Shown here piece by piece: positions 25,556 through 33,863 of a DNA stretch of 64,000 bases (the first letter of the stretch is position 1; every line of letters begins with the position of its first letter). The notes beneath the pieces are model-generated. The model made no database searches, was not told the origin of the DNA, and saw only the letters and a list, made by a program, of their open reading frames with translations. This DNA comes from Rhodobiaceae bacterium (GTDB lineage: Bacteria > Pseudomonadota > Alphaproteobacteria > Rhizobiales > NORP267). The stretch spans positions 1 to 64,000 of the forward strand of contig JAGRLG010000043.1 in NCBI GenBank assembly GCA_020441905.1, written 5' to 3'. The position numbers and the translations under genes are program-made.

Positions 25556-25746
25556 TCGTGCCCGCCGGGGGGGCGAAACCGCTTTCTGTTATTGAAAGGG
25601 CAGAGTCTGTGTGGCTAAAGTCACCCCACGCTTGAAACCGAGATGGGGGACGGGCGGGTGTCCGGAGCCGAAGAGGGAAGCTGAGTAACTCGTATATGAG
25701 CAAATCTCAGGTACCGGGCGCTTCATCCAATCTAGGAGATAACAAT

Positions 25747-27045
25747 ATGAAAACTTTTAAGAGCTTGCTCCTGGGCTCGGCTGGAGCGGCGGTGCTGCTC
25801 ACGGCTGGCACAGTTGCTCAGGCGGCCGACGCCCCGATGGCGGCGAAGGGCCGTGAGCCGGTTTATCGTTGCGATACCGCTGGCTTCATCGAATATCCCG
25901 GTTCCGACGTTTGCTTCAAGGTCGGCGGCCACGCGATGGCGTGGATGGGTGTGAACTCCAGCAACGTTGCGGGCCCCGAGGGCTTCAACTCGATGGGCAT
26001 CACCACCAATGCCACCAGCAACCATGACCGTTTCTTCATGGGCGCCGAAGGCCGTCTGAATGTTGACATCCGCTCGGCTTCCGAGTGGGGCCTCATCCGC
26101 GCCTTCATCGAAGGCCGCATGCAGGATGCCAACGTCAACACCGGCGGTGCCTTCAACCTGCGCCACGCTTTCGTGCAGGTCGGCAACGTGACCTTCGGTA
26201 AGACCTGGTCGACCTTCTTCGCTGGCGCCGGCCCGGAAATGTTCGGCCCGGACGCAGCCATTGTCCCGCCCCCGGGCGAGATGCCGCTGCGCGTCACCGT
26301 TCTGCGCTACACCCACAATGTGGGCAACGGCGTGTCGGTCTCGATCGCGCTTGAAGATCCGGCCCGTCACGACGCCTTCACCAATGCGACCTTCGGTGGC
26401 CAGATTGGTATGGCCGCTGCTGGTAACGTCGCTCCGAGCGAAGCTCCGGACGTCGTCGCCAACATTTCGGCCAAGGGTGCCTGGGGCCGTTTCCAGATCT
26501 CTGCCGCCGCGCATGAGAACGTCTATCGCGTCACCGCGACTGGCCCGTCTGGCCAGACCTGGGGCTGGGCCGGTCAGCTGGCCTTGGTCCTGAACGTCCC
26601 GAACATGGGCAAGGACACCGTTCACCTCGTTGCTGGCTACAGCTCGGGTGCGACCGGCTACATGACCACGGCTTACGGCACGGGCGGCGCGCGTCCGGCG
26701 GTTGGCCTGACCGCGACCGGTGCTGTCAACAAGGTTGATGGCTGGTTCGTCGCCGGTGGCTATCGTCACTTCTGGAGCCCGACCCTGCGTTCGACCATTG
26801 GTGCCAACTACACCAAGGCCGACTGGAACGGCATCGTCTTCGTCGGTGGCCCGTTCGCCGGTGTCGAGGAATCCCTCCAGGTTTGGGGCAACCTGATCTG
26901 GTCGCCGGTTCCGCAGCTTGACCTTGGCGTCGAAGTGATGTGGGCCCAGATGCAGGCCGGTGTTGCTGGCGCTGGTGGTCTGTACACCGGTGGCGTCACC
27001 AACGACGCCTGGGGTGCGCACATTACGGCTCGCCGCTCCTTCTAA
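25747..27045 (+). CDS. Outer-membrane porin, RopA/Omp2b family (Porin_2)
   Basis: A 432-aa outer-membrane porin of the rhizobial Porin_2 family. It has a signal peptide (residues 1-24, ending TVAQA-AD), the typical early pattern EPVYRCDTAGFIEYPGSDVC with two Cys about 19 residues apart, alternating beta-strand composition, an IRSASEWG..RAFIEGR eyelet region, and a terminal Phe (ARRSF) for BAM recognition. Codon choice is visibly more uniform than in neighbours (GTC, GGC, GCC, AAC), as expected for a very abundant protein. AGGAG (25734-25738) sits 8 nt from ATG 25747. A strong terminator follows. Confidence 0.93.
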   Translation: MKTFKSLLLGSAGAAVLLTAGTVAQAADAPMAAKGREPVYRCDTAGFIEYPGSDVCFKVGGHAMAWMGVNSSNVAGPEGFNSMGITTNATSNHDRFFMGAEGRLNVDIRSASEWGLIRAFIEGRMQDANVNTGGAFNLRHAFVQVGNVTFGKTWSTFFAGAGPEMFGPDAAIVPPPGEMPLRVTVLRYTHNVGNGVSVSIALEDPARHDAFTNATFGGQIGMAAAGNVAPSEAPDVVANISAKGAWGRFQISAAAHENVYRVTATGPSGQTWGWAGQLALVLNVPNMGKDTVHLVAGYSSGATGYMTTAYGTGGARPAVGLTATGAVNKVDGWFVAGGYRHFWSPTLRSTIGANYTKADWNGIVFVGGPFAGVEESLQVWGNLIWSPVPQLDLGVEVMWAQMQAGVAGAGGLYTGGVTNDAWGAHITARRSF

Positions 27046-27071
27046 TCATCTCTTAACTGAGATTGATGGGG

Positions 27072-27106
27072 AAACCCCGGTGGTTCGCCACCGGGGTTTT
27101 TCTTTG
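27072..27106 (+). terminator. Strong intrinsic terminator of the porin gene
   Basis: AAACCCCGGTGG (27072-27083), the stable tetraloop TTCG, CCACCGGGGTTT (27088-27099), then TTTTCTTT. A 12-bp perfect stem with a UUCG-type loop fits a highly expressed mRNA. Confidence 0.93.
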
Positions 27107-27202
27107 TGCGTTTCGGTTCAATTCAAGATGTGGCGCCGGTCATATCTTCGCTTTCGCCGCCAAATCGCTTTCGTCATCCCGGCGCGGACCTTGCTCCCCG
27201 GC

Positions 27203-27287
27203 GTCATTCCGGCAAGGCCGGAATCCGGATCCCGGCGGTTAACGGGCCGAGAGGCCGCAACTGGACCCCGGCCTCCGCCGGGGTGAC
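27203..27287. repeat. Paired-hairpin intergenic repeat element, copy 1
   Basis: GTCATTCCGGC-aag-GCCGGAAT (hairpin 27206-27224) and ACCCCGGC-ctcc-GCCGGGGT (27265-27284) are followed by GTGAC, so the element is bounded by GTCA and TGAC in inverse orientation. A second element of the same design lies at 46224-46315. These look like the palindromic intergenic repeats common in alphaproteobacteria and act on mRNA ends or simply persist as repeats. Confidence 0.7.
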
Positions 27288-27345
27288 AAGGATTGTTTGC
27301 CGAGGCAGCGAGGGGCGGGCGGAATAACGGACGAAATCCGGCAAT

Positions 27346-27390
27346 CACCCGTTGTTGCCTTCCCCCGTTGTTGCCGTCACCCGTTGTGAT
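27346..27390. repeat. 15-16 bp tandem repeat at a gene end
   Basis: Three imperfect copies of a CCCGTTGTTGCC-type unit (27346-27360, 27361-27376, 27377-27390). The third copy is the last codons and stop of the minus-strand hydrolase, so the repeat appears to have been generated from the gene end. Confidence 0.65.
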
Positions 27391-28294
27391 TGTCGAGCGC
27401 GCGCACGAAGTCGAAAATCCGCTTCATGCTTGCCTCGTCGGCGAGCAGGGGCGCGTGGCCGGCATCGCGGACCACATGGGTTTCCAGCGAGGAATGATTT
27501 TGCGCCATCCTCGCCAATGTCGCTTCGGACAATATGTCCGAATTCTCTCCCCTTATGACGAGGGCGGGGACCCTGGCCAGGGCGCCGAATTGCGGCCACA
27601 TGGTCGGCAACGACTGCGCCAGGTCGATTTCGCCCAAGCCGTTTGCCAGCGCCGGGTCGTAATCGGCAACTAGCCTTCCCTTGCTCTCGGTAAAGATCTT
27701 GCGCGCCTGCGCCTGCCAGTCATCGTCGCTCATCCTGGGAAACTGGCCCGCCGAGGCTTCCTTCAGGATCCGCCCGGCTTCCTTCCAGTCCGCTGGCGCC
27801 GGCATCTTGCCAACATAGGAGATGATGCGGGCCATGCCGGTCGCCTCGATCTCCGGCCCGATATCGTTGAGAATGACGCCGGCAAGCGCCCCCGGCCGCG
27901 CCGCCGCCATTGCCATGGCGATCAGGCCGCCGCGCGAGGTGCCGAGAATGCAGGCCCGTTCGATGCCCGCCGCCACCATCATGTCGAGAGTGTCCGACTT
28001 CTCGGCCGGGACCGTGTAATTGCGCCAGTTCTTGTCGCGGGCGGATTTTCCCCGGCCGCGATAATCGAGGCAGAGGATGCGCCTTGGGGCGTGAGAAGGT
28101 GAATTAATAAACGACGCTAATTCATGAAAATCCTTGGAATTCCGGCTCAATCCAGCCAGGCAGATCAAGGGCATGAGGGCGCTGTCGCGCGGGCCGTATT
28201 CGCGGGCATAAAGCGCGGTGCCGTCGCGCGAGCGGAAGGAAAGAGGCTGCCAGCCGATATCGTCGCCAACCGCCCTGTTCTTCGCCCGTGCCAT
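27377..28294 (-). CDS. Alpha/beta-fold hydrolase
   Basis: A 305-aa alpha/beta hydrolase. The nucleophile elbow GTSRGG carries the catalytic Ser; LDYRGRGKS is the usual strand-4 region; the acid is probably in VIRGENSDIL and the catalytic His in DAGHAPLL. No signal peptide or lid domain stands out, so the enzyme is cytoplasmic and its substrate (ester, lactone or similar) is unknown. The C-terminus lies in a short tandem repeat. Confidence 0.88.
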   Translation of the reverse strand: MARAKNRAVGDDIGWQPLSFRSRDGTALYAREYGPRDSALMPLICLAGLSRNSKDFHELASFINSPSHAPRRILCLDYRGRGKSARDKNWRNYTVPAEKSDTLDMMVAAGIERACILGTSRGGLIAMAMAAARPGALAGVILNDIGPEIEATGMARIISYVGKMPAPADWKEAGRILKEASAGQFPRMSDDDWQAQARKIFTESKGRLVADYDPALANGLGEIDLAQSLPTMWPQFGALARVPALVIRGENSDILSEATLARMAQNHSSLETHVVRDAGHAPLLADEASMKRIFDFVRALDNHNG

Positions 28295-28410
28295 GCGATC
28301 CGTGTCCTGGTTTCAGCCGGAAGTGCACAGACATAGGCCGCCGGCGCTGGGTACGCAAGGGTAGGAAAAGGGCAGGGCGGGCGCGCCGATACGGCCGGCC
28401 GGGCCGGCGG

Positions 28411-30717
28411 TCACCGCCCGCGCGCGAAATCGGCGGCCAGCTCGATCGGGTGGCGCTCGCCATTGAGCCGCGCGCGGTAGACTTGCAGGTTTTCCAGAAC
28501 GCGCTGGACGTAATTCCGGGTTTCGCTGAAGGGGATGCGCTCGATCCAGTCGATGGGATCGACGCCGGGTTTGCGCGGGTCGCCATGGGCGGCGACCCAT
28601 TGGCCGACGCGCCGCCCGCCGGCGTTGTAGGCGGCGATGGTCATGATGTAGGAGCCGTTATATTCGGCCAGCAATTCGCCAAGATGGGCCGATCCGATGC
28701 GCGCGTTATAGGACGGGTCGGCGGTCAGCCGGTCGGTGCTGAAGGGAATGGACATATGCTTGGCGGTGCGCTTGGCGGTCGCCGGCATCAATTGCATCAA
28801 TCCGCGCGCGCCGGCCGGGCTGAGGGCTTGCGGATGAAACAGGCTTTCCTGCCTGGCGATGGCATAGAGCAGGGCCGGCTCGACCGGATCCCCGGCCGGT
28901 TCGAAATGCGGAATGCCCCCGGTCAGAAAGGCGAGCTGGGCGACAGGGTGGCCGTCATTATTGGCGTTCTTGCCGATCCGGACGGCGACACTGATCATGT
29001 CCAGTTGCTCCGAGAGTTCCCCCGCCAGCACGATATGGCTTGGCGACTTGGCGTTCTCGGCGAAATTTCTCAAGAATGATCCCGCCATCCGCGAATCGCC
29101 CATTTCTTCGAGCATCAGCGCCGCGCGGATTTGCGGCTGGGCGCGAAACCACTTGCGCTCCGCCTGGGTGGGCTGCGGATCGGGTGGCAGCGTCAAAACC
29201 GCCGTGCCGCTGACGCGCAGATGGGCCAATTGGCCGTAATAGGTTGTCGGAAAGCGCGAGGCCGCCTCGAAATGGCGTTGCGCCGTTTCCTTGTTTCCAA
29301 GCGCTTCGTCGGCCCGCCCCAGCCAGTATTCCGCTCTGGCGACGCTGATCGGCGTCGTCACGCTGGCGCGCAGCGCCTTGAACTGTTCCAGCGCATCCTT
29401 TGGCTTTTCGAGATAGCGCAAGGCAATCCATCCGGCGAGGAATTTGGCCTCCGCCCGCGCCACGTTGTGGGAGATTTCGTGATCCGCCGCCAGCCGGTAG
29501 GCCGATTTCGGGTCGTTCATGTCCAGCATTTCGCGGGTAAGGACCCGCCGTTCCTCCCACCATTGCCAGCCATCGACGAGCTTGTCATCCGTGCGCGGCG
29601 CCGCCAGCATCAGCCCGGTGGCAAGGACATCCTTGCCGCTGCGGCGCAGCCACTGGATGCGGCTCAGCTGGGCAACCGGATCCTTGCGCGTTTCCGCGTC
29701 GAGCCCGTCCAGCAGCTTGCCGGCATTGCGCGCGCGCGCCGAAACGGCTCGGCGCATATTGGCCAGCGCCACCGCCTTTGCGCCGATTTGCTTGGCCATC
29801 CGCGCCGCGGCCGACGAATAGTCGCGGTAAAGCAGGAAATCGAGCCGCGCCTTGTGGTCCTCGTCGCGCAGCAGCTTGGCGAATTCGGCGCCGATGAGTT
29901 TTTCTTCTCCGCCGGTCAGCGTGTGCTCGCGCCAGGCCTTGCGAACCCAGTGCGCTGCCTTTTTCGTATCGCCGTTTGCCAGATGGGCCCGCGCCAGCAC
30001 CGCCATGCCGATACCGGTCCGCGGCTCATAGCGCCGGAATACGGCGATGACGTCGCTTGCCGGCGGGCTGGCGAAAAAGGCCGCGGCCTCCAGCCGGGCG
30101 CGCAGCGTGGTGTCATGCGGCCAGTCCGGATGCCTGTCCATGAATGCCAGGATCTTTTCGAAGCCGGCATGCAGCGAAACGTCGCGCACATGGAACCAGT
30201 CGAACAGCGTCTTGGCCGCCGGGTCCGAAAGTTTGGCCTTGAGGGCGAGCGCATTGTCGAATTCGTTCTTGCGCAGCTTTTCGATCGCCCCCGACAGGTT
30301 GGCAAGTTCATCCTCCGCCAGCACCTTCTCGCGCACCGGCGCGTTTGCCGGGCGCATCGGCGGCAATGGCACGGCCTGTTCGCCAGGCGCGGCTGCCGGC
30401 TTGGCGGCGGCGGGCACGGCTTCTCCCGGCTTGGAACCGGGTGCCCTGGCGGCGCCGGTCGTGTTCGGCGCCGTCCTGTCGGGCCGCAACACCGGCATGG
30501 GAATGCTTGCGGTTTCCGGCAGTTTCTTCGCCGTGGCGGTGCCGGCGGCCTTTGGCTGGGGGCGCAGGGTCGGTGCTGGCGGGTCGCTGCGCGGCGCGGC
30601 CTGGCCCTCGCCGGGCAGCAGCGCGACCGCCATGGCAATTCCGAATATCCTGCGTGCGGCGCGGCGCGAAAATTCCGCACCCGCCGCCGTCGGCTTCATG
30701 TCGCCGGCTGGCTTCAT
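28411..30717 (-). CDS. slt: Soluble lytic murein transglycosylase (Slt-type)
   Basis: Periplasmic lytic transglycosylase (768 aa) that cleaves peptidoglycan glycan strands with formation of anhydro-muropeptides. It has a hydrophobic signal region (about residues 24-42), a Pro/Ala-rich linker (about 45-125), a long helical U-shaped domain and a C-terminal Slt domain. The catalytic Glu is E624 in IARQESLFHPQALSPAGARG, followed by LMQLMPATA and IAAYNAGG. ATG 30717 (or ATG 30699; the sequence GGCTTCATGTC is duplicated here) starts a normal signal; the frame continues open far upstream across dapA, which is a shadow. Confidence 0.93.
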   Translation of the reverse strand: MKPAGDMKPTAAGAEFSRRAARRIFGIAMAVALLPGEGQAAPRSDPPAPTLRPQPKAAGTATAKKLPETASIPMPVLRPDRTAPNTTGAARAPGSKPGEAVPAAAKPAAAPGEQAVPLPPMRPANAPVREKVLAEDELANLSGAIEKLRKNEFDNALALKAKLSDPAAKTLFDWFHVRDVSLHAGFEKILAFMDRHPDWPHDTTLRARLEAAAFFASPPASDVIAVFRRYEPRTGIGMAVLARAHLANGDTKKAAHWVRKAWREHTLTGGEEKLIGAEFAKLLRDEDHKARLDFLLYRDYSSAAARMAKQIGAKAVALANMRRAVSARARNAGKLLDGLDAETRKDPVAQLSRIQWLRRSGKDVLATGLMLAAPRTDDKLVDGWQWWEERRVLTREMLDMNDPKSAYRLAADHEISHNVARAEAKFLAGWIALRYLEKPKDALEQFKALRASVTTPISVARAEYWLGRADEALGNKETAQRHFEAASRFPTTYYGQLAHLRVSGTAVLTLPPDPQPTQAERKWFRAQPQIRAALMLEEMGDSRMAGSFLRNFAENAKSPSHIVLAGELSEQLDMISVAVRIGKNANNDGHPVAQLAFLTGGIPHFEPAGDPVEPALLYAIARQESLFHPQALSPAGARGLMQLMPATAKRTAKHMSIPFSTDRLTADPSYNARIGSAHLGELLAEYNGSYIMTIAAYNAGGRRVGQWVAAHGDPRKPGVDPIDWIERIPFSETRNYVQRVLENLQVYRARLNGERHPIELAADFARGR

Positions 30718-30930
30718 GTCCAACGCCTTTCGCTTTTGTGGTAGTGCCCGGTGCACAGGGTAATGCGGACAGCCCCGGCTTGTCCAAGGGAACCGGCGAT
30801 TGGCTTGGCGCGCGCTGTTTTCTTGTGAAGCACCGGGCAAGAGACTATTCTCTGCGCCAATCGGCGCCGTTGGGCGCCGATTGCCTGCGCCAGCACGCCA
30901 AAACGACACGCCGACATGGAGAAAAAGAAG

Positions 30931-31812
30931 ATGTTCAAGGGATCGATCACGGCCCTCATCACCCCGATGAGCAATGGCAAGATCGACGAAGACGCATTCG
31001 CCAATCTGGTCGAGTGGCAGATAGGGCAGGGCACCAATGGTCTGGTTCCGGTCGGTACGACGGGCGAATCGCCGACGCTGTCCCATGAAGAACACATGCG
31101 TGTCGTCGAACTCTGTGTCGAGACGGCGGCGGGGCGCGTTCCGGTGATCGCCGGCACCGGATCGAACGCCACCGCCGAGGCGATCGAGCTGACGGCCCAT
31201 GCCCGCCGCGCCGGGGCATCGGGTGCGCTGGTGGTTTGCCCCTATTACAACAAGCCGACCCAGGAAGGCCTCTACCGACACTATCGTGCCATCGCCGAAG
31301 CCGTCGATATACCGATCATCATCTACAATATCCCCGGCCGCAGCGTGATCGATATGTCGGTCGCCACCATGTCGCGGCTCTATTTCGACTGCAAGAATAT
31401 CGTCGGGGTCAAGGATGCCACCGCCAATCTGGCCCGCACCAGCCAGCAGCGCGCGGCGATGGGCGAGGAGTTCATCCAGCTTTCCGGCGAGGACGCCACC
31501 GCCCTTGGCTTCAACGCCCATGGCGGGCGCGGCTGCATTTCGGTCACCTCGAATATTGCGCCGGCGCTATGCGCGCAGTTTCAGGCCGCCTGCCAGGACG
31601 GGCGCTTTGGCGATGCGCTGAAGCTTCAGGACCAGCTCATGCCCCTGCATGACAGCCTGTTCCTGGAGTCCAATCCGGCGCCGGTCAAATACGCCGCCCA
31701 CCTGCTTGGCCTGTGCCAGCCCGACACCCGTCTGCCCCTGGCGCCGATATCCGACGCGACCAAGGAGGCGGTTCGCGCCGCCATGGTTCAGGCCGGGCTG
31801 CTGGAGGCTTGA
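30931..31812 (+). CDS. dapA: 4-hydroxy-tetrahydrodipicolinate synthase (DapA)
   Basis: First committed enzyme of the lysine/meso-diaminopimelate branch: condenses pyruvate with aspartate semialdehyde. The 293-aa TIM barrel has the Schiff-base lysine K161 in VGVKDAT, the catalytic Tyr in YNIPGRS (Y132) and the TGES substrate loop in [12 protein letters not shown] 30916 also opens the frame, but GGAG is 9 nt before ATG 30931, which gives the family start [13 protein letters not shown]. It is transcribed divergently from slt and followed by smpB after 16 nt. Confidence 0.96.
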   Translation: MFKGSITALITPMSNGKIDEDAFANLVEWQIGQGTNGLVPVGTTGESPTLSHEEHMRVVELCVETAAGRVPVIAGTGSNATAEAIELTAHARRAGASGALVVCPYYNKPTQEGLYRHYRAIAEAVDIPIIIYNIPGRSVIDMSVATMSRLYFDCKNIVGVKDATANLARTSQQRAAMGEEFIQLSGEDATALGFNAHGGRGCISVTSNIAPALCAQFQAACQDGRFGDALKLQDQLMPLHDSLFLESNPAPVKYAAHLLGLCQPDTRLPLAPISDATKEAVRAAMVQAGLLEA

Positions 31813-31828
31813 CGCGAAGCGATGCCAG

Positions 31829-32299
31829 ATGGCCAAGCCTAGCCCGCCGCGGCGTATCATCGCTGAAAACCGCAAGGCGCGTTTCAATTATGAGATCCTC
31901 GACACCATCGAGGCCGGGCTGGTGCTCGCCGGCACCGAGGTCAAGTCGCTGCGCGTCGGCAAGGCCAATATCGCCGAATCCTACGCCAGCCCCCAGGGTG
32001 ATGAGCTGTATCTCATCAATGCCTCGATCCAGGCCTATAGCCAGGCCAACCGCTTCAACCATGAAGAGCGGCGCCACCGCAAGTTGCTGCTTCACAAGCG
32101 CGAAACGGCGCGCCTGATTGGCGCCGTGCAGCGTGAGGGCATCACGCTTGTTCCCCTGCGGCTCTATTTCAATGAGCGCGGCATCGCCAAGCTCGAGCTG
32201 GCAATGGCCAGGGGCAAGAAGATGCACGACAAGCGCGAAACCGAAAAAAAGCGCAGCTGGGACCGCGAAAAAGCGCGGCTGCTGCGCGACAAGGGATGA
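31829..32299 (+). CDS. smpB: SsrA-binding protein SmpB
   Basis: RNA-binding protein (156 aa) that delivers tmRNA to stalled ribosomes for trans-translation. The OB-fold core carries [35 protein letters not shown] and [11 protein letters not shown], and the basic C-terminal tail that mimics an anticodon region is present ([20 protein letters not shown]). ATG 31829 starts 16 nt after dapA, a common arrangement in alphaproteobacteria. No tmRNA gene is in this window. Confidence 0.96.
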   Translation: MAKPSPPRRIIAENRKARFNYEILDTIEAGLVLAGTEVKSLRVGKANIAESYASPQGDELYLINASIQAYSQANRFNHEERRHRKLLLHKRETARLIGAVQREGITLVPLRLYFNERGIAKLELAMARGKKMHDKRETEKKRSWDREKARLLRDKG

Positions 32300-32313
32300 A
32301 ATCTGGCCAGTAG

Positions 32314-32349
32314 CATCTCTGGCGGCGTCTCTGGCGGCGTCTCTGGCGG
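32314..32349. repeat. 12-bp tandem repeat between smpB and the UDG gene
   Basis: Three head-to-tail copies of CRTCTCTGGCGG (32314-32325, 32326-32337, 32338-32349) fill the space between two convergent genes, just after the stop of the uracil-DNA glycosylase. No stem-loop or T-run accompanies them. Confidence 0.75.
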
Positions 32350-32352
32350 CAT

Positions 32353-33027
32353 CTAGCTGCGCGCGCTGGCGTTCAAATGGTTGCGGATATCGTCAAAAAC
32401 CTGCCCGAACATCTGCGCCGTCAGCCGGCCGGTATTGGTGTTGTAGCGCGAGCAGTGGTAGCTATCGAAAATGGCCAGCCGCGGCGCAATATCGTGGCGC
32501 GCGCCATGGGCGAATCCATAGGCGCCGCGGGGCAGATCGAGCGCCGCCAGTACATTGTCATGGGCGATTCTCCCCAGGGCCAGGATCGCGGCCAAATTGG
32601 AAAGCCCCGCCATTTCCGACCTGAGGAAGGCCCGGCATTTACGCGCCTCCGCGCCCGTCGGCCGGTTCTGCGGCGGCACGCAGCGCACCGCATTGGTTAT
32701 GCGGCAGCCCACCAGTTCAAATCCGTCGTCCTTGCGCGCGTCATAATTGCCGCTGGCAAATCCGAATCCGGAAAGGGTTGCATAGAGAAGGTCGCCGGCG
32801 GCGTCGCCGGTGAATGGCCGTCCGGTGCGGTTCGCGCCTTGCAGGCCGGGCGCCAGTCCGACGATCAGGAAGCGGGCATCCGGGGCGCCGAAACTCGGCA
32901 CCGGGCCATTGTGCCAGGAAGGGCGGGATCTGGAATTCTCGTCACGAAACGCCGCCAGCCGCCCGCACAGGCGGCAATCGGGCGGGGGCGCGACATCGGA
33001 TAACCGGTCAGCGTCCGATCTTTTCAT
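32353..33027 (-). CDS. Uracil-DNA glycosylase, family 5 (UdgB-like)
   Basis: A 224-aa Fe-S uracil-DNA glycosylase of the family-5 type. Visible features are CRLCGRL near the N-terminus and further cysteines for a [4Fe-4S] cluster, the active-site loop GLAPGLQGANRTGRPFTGD, NAVRCVPPQNRP, and HCSRYNTNTGRLT near the C-terminus. It excises uracil from deaminated DNA in base excision repair. ATG 33027 overlaps the end of the NYN gene by 20 nt in another frame; no clear ribosome-binding site is seen, so translation may depend on coupling to the NYN frame. Confidence 0.88.
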   Translation of the reverse strand: MKRSDADRLSDVAPPPDCRLCGRLAAFRDENSRSRPSWHNGPVPSFGAPDARFLIVGLAPGLQGANRTGRPFTGDAAGDLLYATLSGFGFASGNYDARKDDGFELVGCRITNAVRCVPPQNRPTGAEARKCRAFLRSEMAGLSNLAAILALGRIAHDNVLAALDLPRGAYGFAHGARHDIAPRLAIFDSYHCSRYNTNTGRLTAQMFGQVFDDIRNHLNASARS

Positions 33028-33622
33028 TGGCACGCAGCGCAGCCCTCGGGGTCTGGTGTTCGCCGGAAGAGGAGCCTTCCGGCATGTCGCGGCCAATTTC
33101 CGGCAAAAGATCGGTGAGCTCAACGAAATAATCGGCCTGACGGCGCAGGTCGTCGGCTACCATGGGCGGATCTGTTGCAATGGTCGAAACCACACTGACC
33201 CGCTTGCCGCGCCGTTGCAGTGCTTCAACAAGGCAGCGGAAATCGCCGTCGCCGGAAAAAAGGACAGCGTGATCTATGTGGTCGGCAATCTCCATGGCAT
33301 CGACGGCAAGTTCGATATCCATGTTGCCCTTGACCTTGCGGCGCCCGGAGGAGTCGAAAAACTCCTTGGTCGGTTTGGTAACCATCCGGTATCCGTTGTA
33401 ATCGAGCCAGTCGATCAGCGGTCTGATAGAGGAGTATTCTTGTTCTTCGGCAAGAGCCGTGTAGTAACAGGCCCTTTGAAGATGGCAGCTTCACCTGAAA
33501 AACTTCAGCAAGCGCTTGTAATCAATATCAACGCCGAGTGATTTCGAAGTTGCATACAAATTTGCGCCATCTATGAATAACGCCACCCGTTCGGTTGCGT
33601 AAAAATCAAATATAGTAGGCAT
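33008..33622 (-). pseudogene. NYN-domain (LabA-like) protein with in-frame TGA
   Basis: Read through, the minus strand encodes a complete 204-residue NYN (LabA/DUF88-like) ribonuclease-type protein: ERVALFIDGANLYATSKSLG at the N-terminus, then QEYSSIRPLIDWLDYNGYRM, KGNMDIELAVDAME and the acidic FSGDGDFRCLVEALQRRG. Codon 44 (complement 33491-33493) is TGA, between FFR and SCHLQRACYYTAL. There is no indel: alignment to the usual family spacing stays in register. A CGA-to-TGA change is the simplest cause. ATG 33622 has AAGGA at 8 nt. It could be a pseudogene, readthrough, or a base-call error. Confidence 0.8.
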
Positions 33623-33863
33623 TGTCATATTCCTTGATTTGGCGCGTTAAGCTAAAAGTCCTCCATTAACAAACAATACTAAGGATAGTTAAAATATACA
33701 TATTTATTCGAAAATATAAAAAATCAATTTTATATATAAACGGTTTATGGGATCTGCAATAAACCATTTAAAGTAATTCTAAGTTGCGCTTTACTTTCCC
33801 TACCGTAAAGTTTTTCCCATATTGAGGGAATAATAGCACATTATCAGCAGTTGGCGAGGCGTC
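33623..33863. promoter_or_regulatory. AT-rich divergent promoter between NYN and folK
   Basis: About 240 bp that is strikingly rich in A and T compared with the otherwise GC-rich window, with runs such as ATATAAAAAATCAATTTTAT near 33710-33730. It separates the minus-strand NYN/UDG unit from plus-strand folK and should hold both promoters. It is the most AT-rich patch in the window. Confidence 0.6.

Larger units (their letters stand above)
25148..25746. other. 600-bp gene-free region before the porin
   Basis: No credible protein gene. The left part has GC-rich inverted repeats (25179-25215; GGCAGGC-tgct-GCCTGCC at 25226-25243; a direct repeat of GCCATTGG). The right part has a long hairpin at 25511-25555 and a further CTGAG...CTCAG pair at 25681-25710 in what is likely the porin mRNA leader. 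The porin promoter and leader are expected here. Confidence 0.55.
27046..27376. other. Gene-free interval with terminator and repeat element
   Basis: This interval holds the porin terminator, a paired-hairpin repeat element (27203-27287) and the beginning of a three-copy 15-bp tandem repeat that reaches the stop of the next gene. No protein gene is visible. Confidence 0.6.

Noticed and set aside
25540-25562. T-arm-like tRNA fragment (GATTCAAATC)
   Set aside because: The arms do not pair as a T-stem and no D-arm, anticodon arm or acceptor stem surrounds it; the sequence is better explained by the larger hairpin at 25511-25555.
28411-31521. 1036-residue form of the lytic transglycosylase
   Set aside because: The upstream 268 codons lie across the dapA gene on the opposite strand and precede a clear signal peptide; ATG 30717 is the proper start.
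33008-33385. Stand-alone 125-residue gene starting at ATG 33385
   Set aside because: The upstream sequence in the same frame clearly encodes the rest of the NYN domain; the short form would lack the first catalytic motif and has no ribosome-binding site of its own.
33491-33493. TGA as selenocysteine
   Set aside because: No SECIS-like hairpin was noticed just after it and the site is not a redox motif; mutation or sequencing error is simpler.
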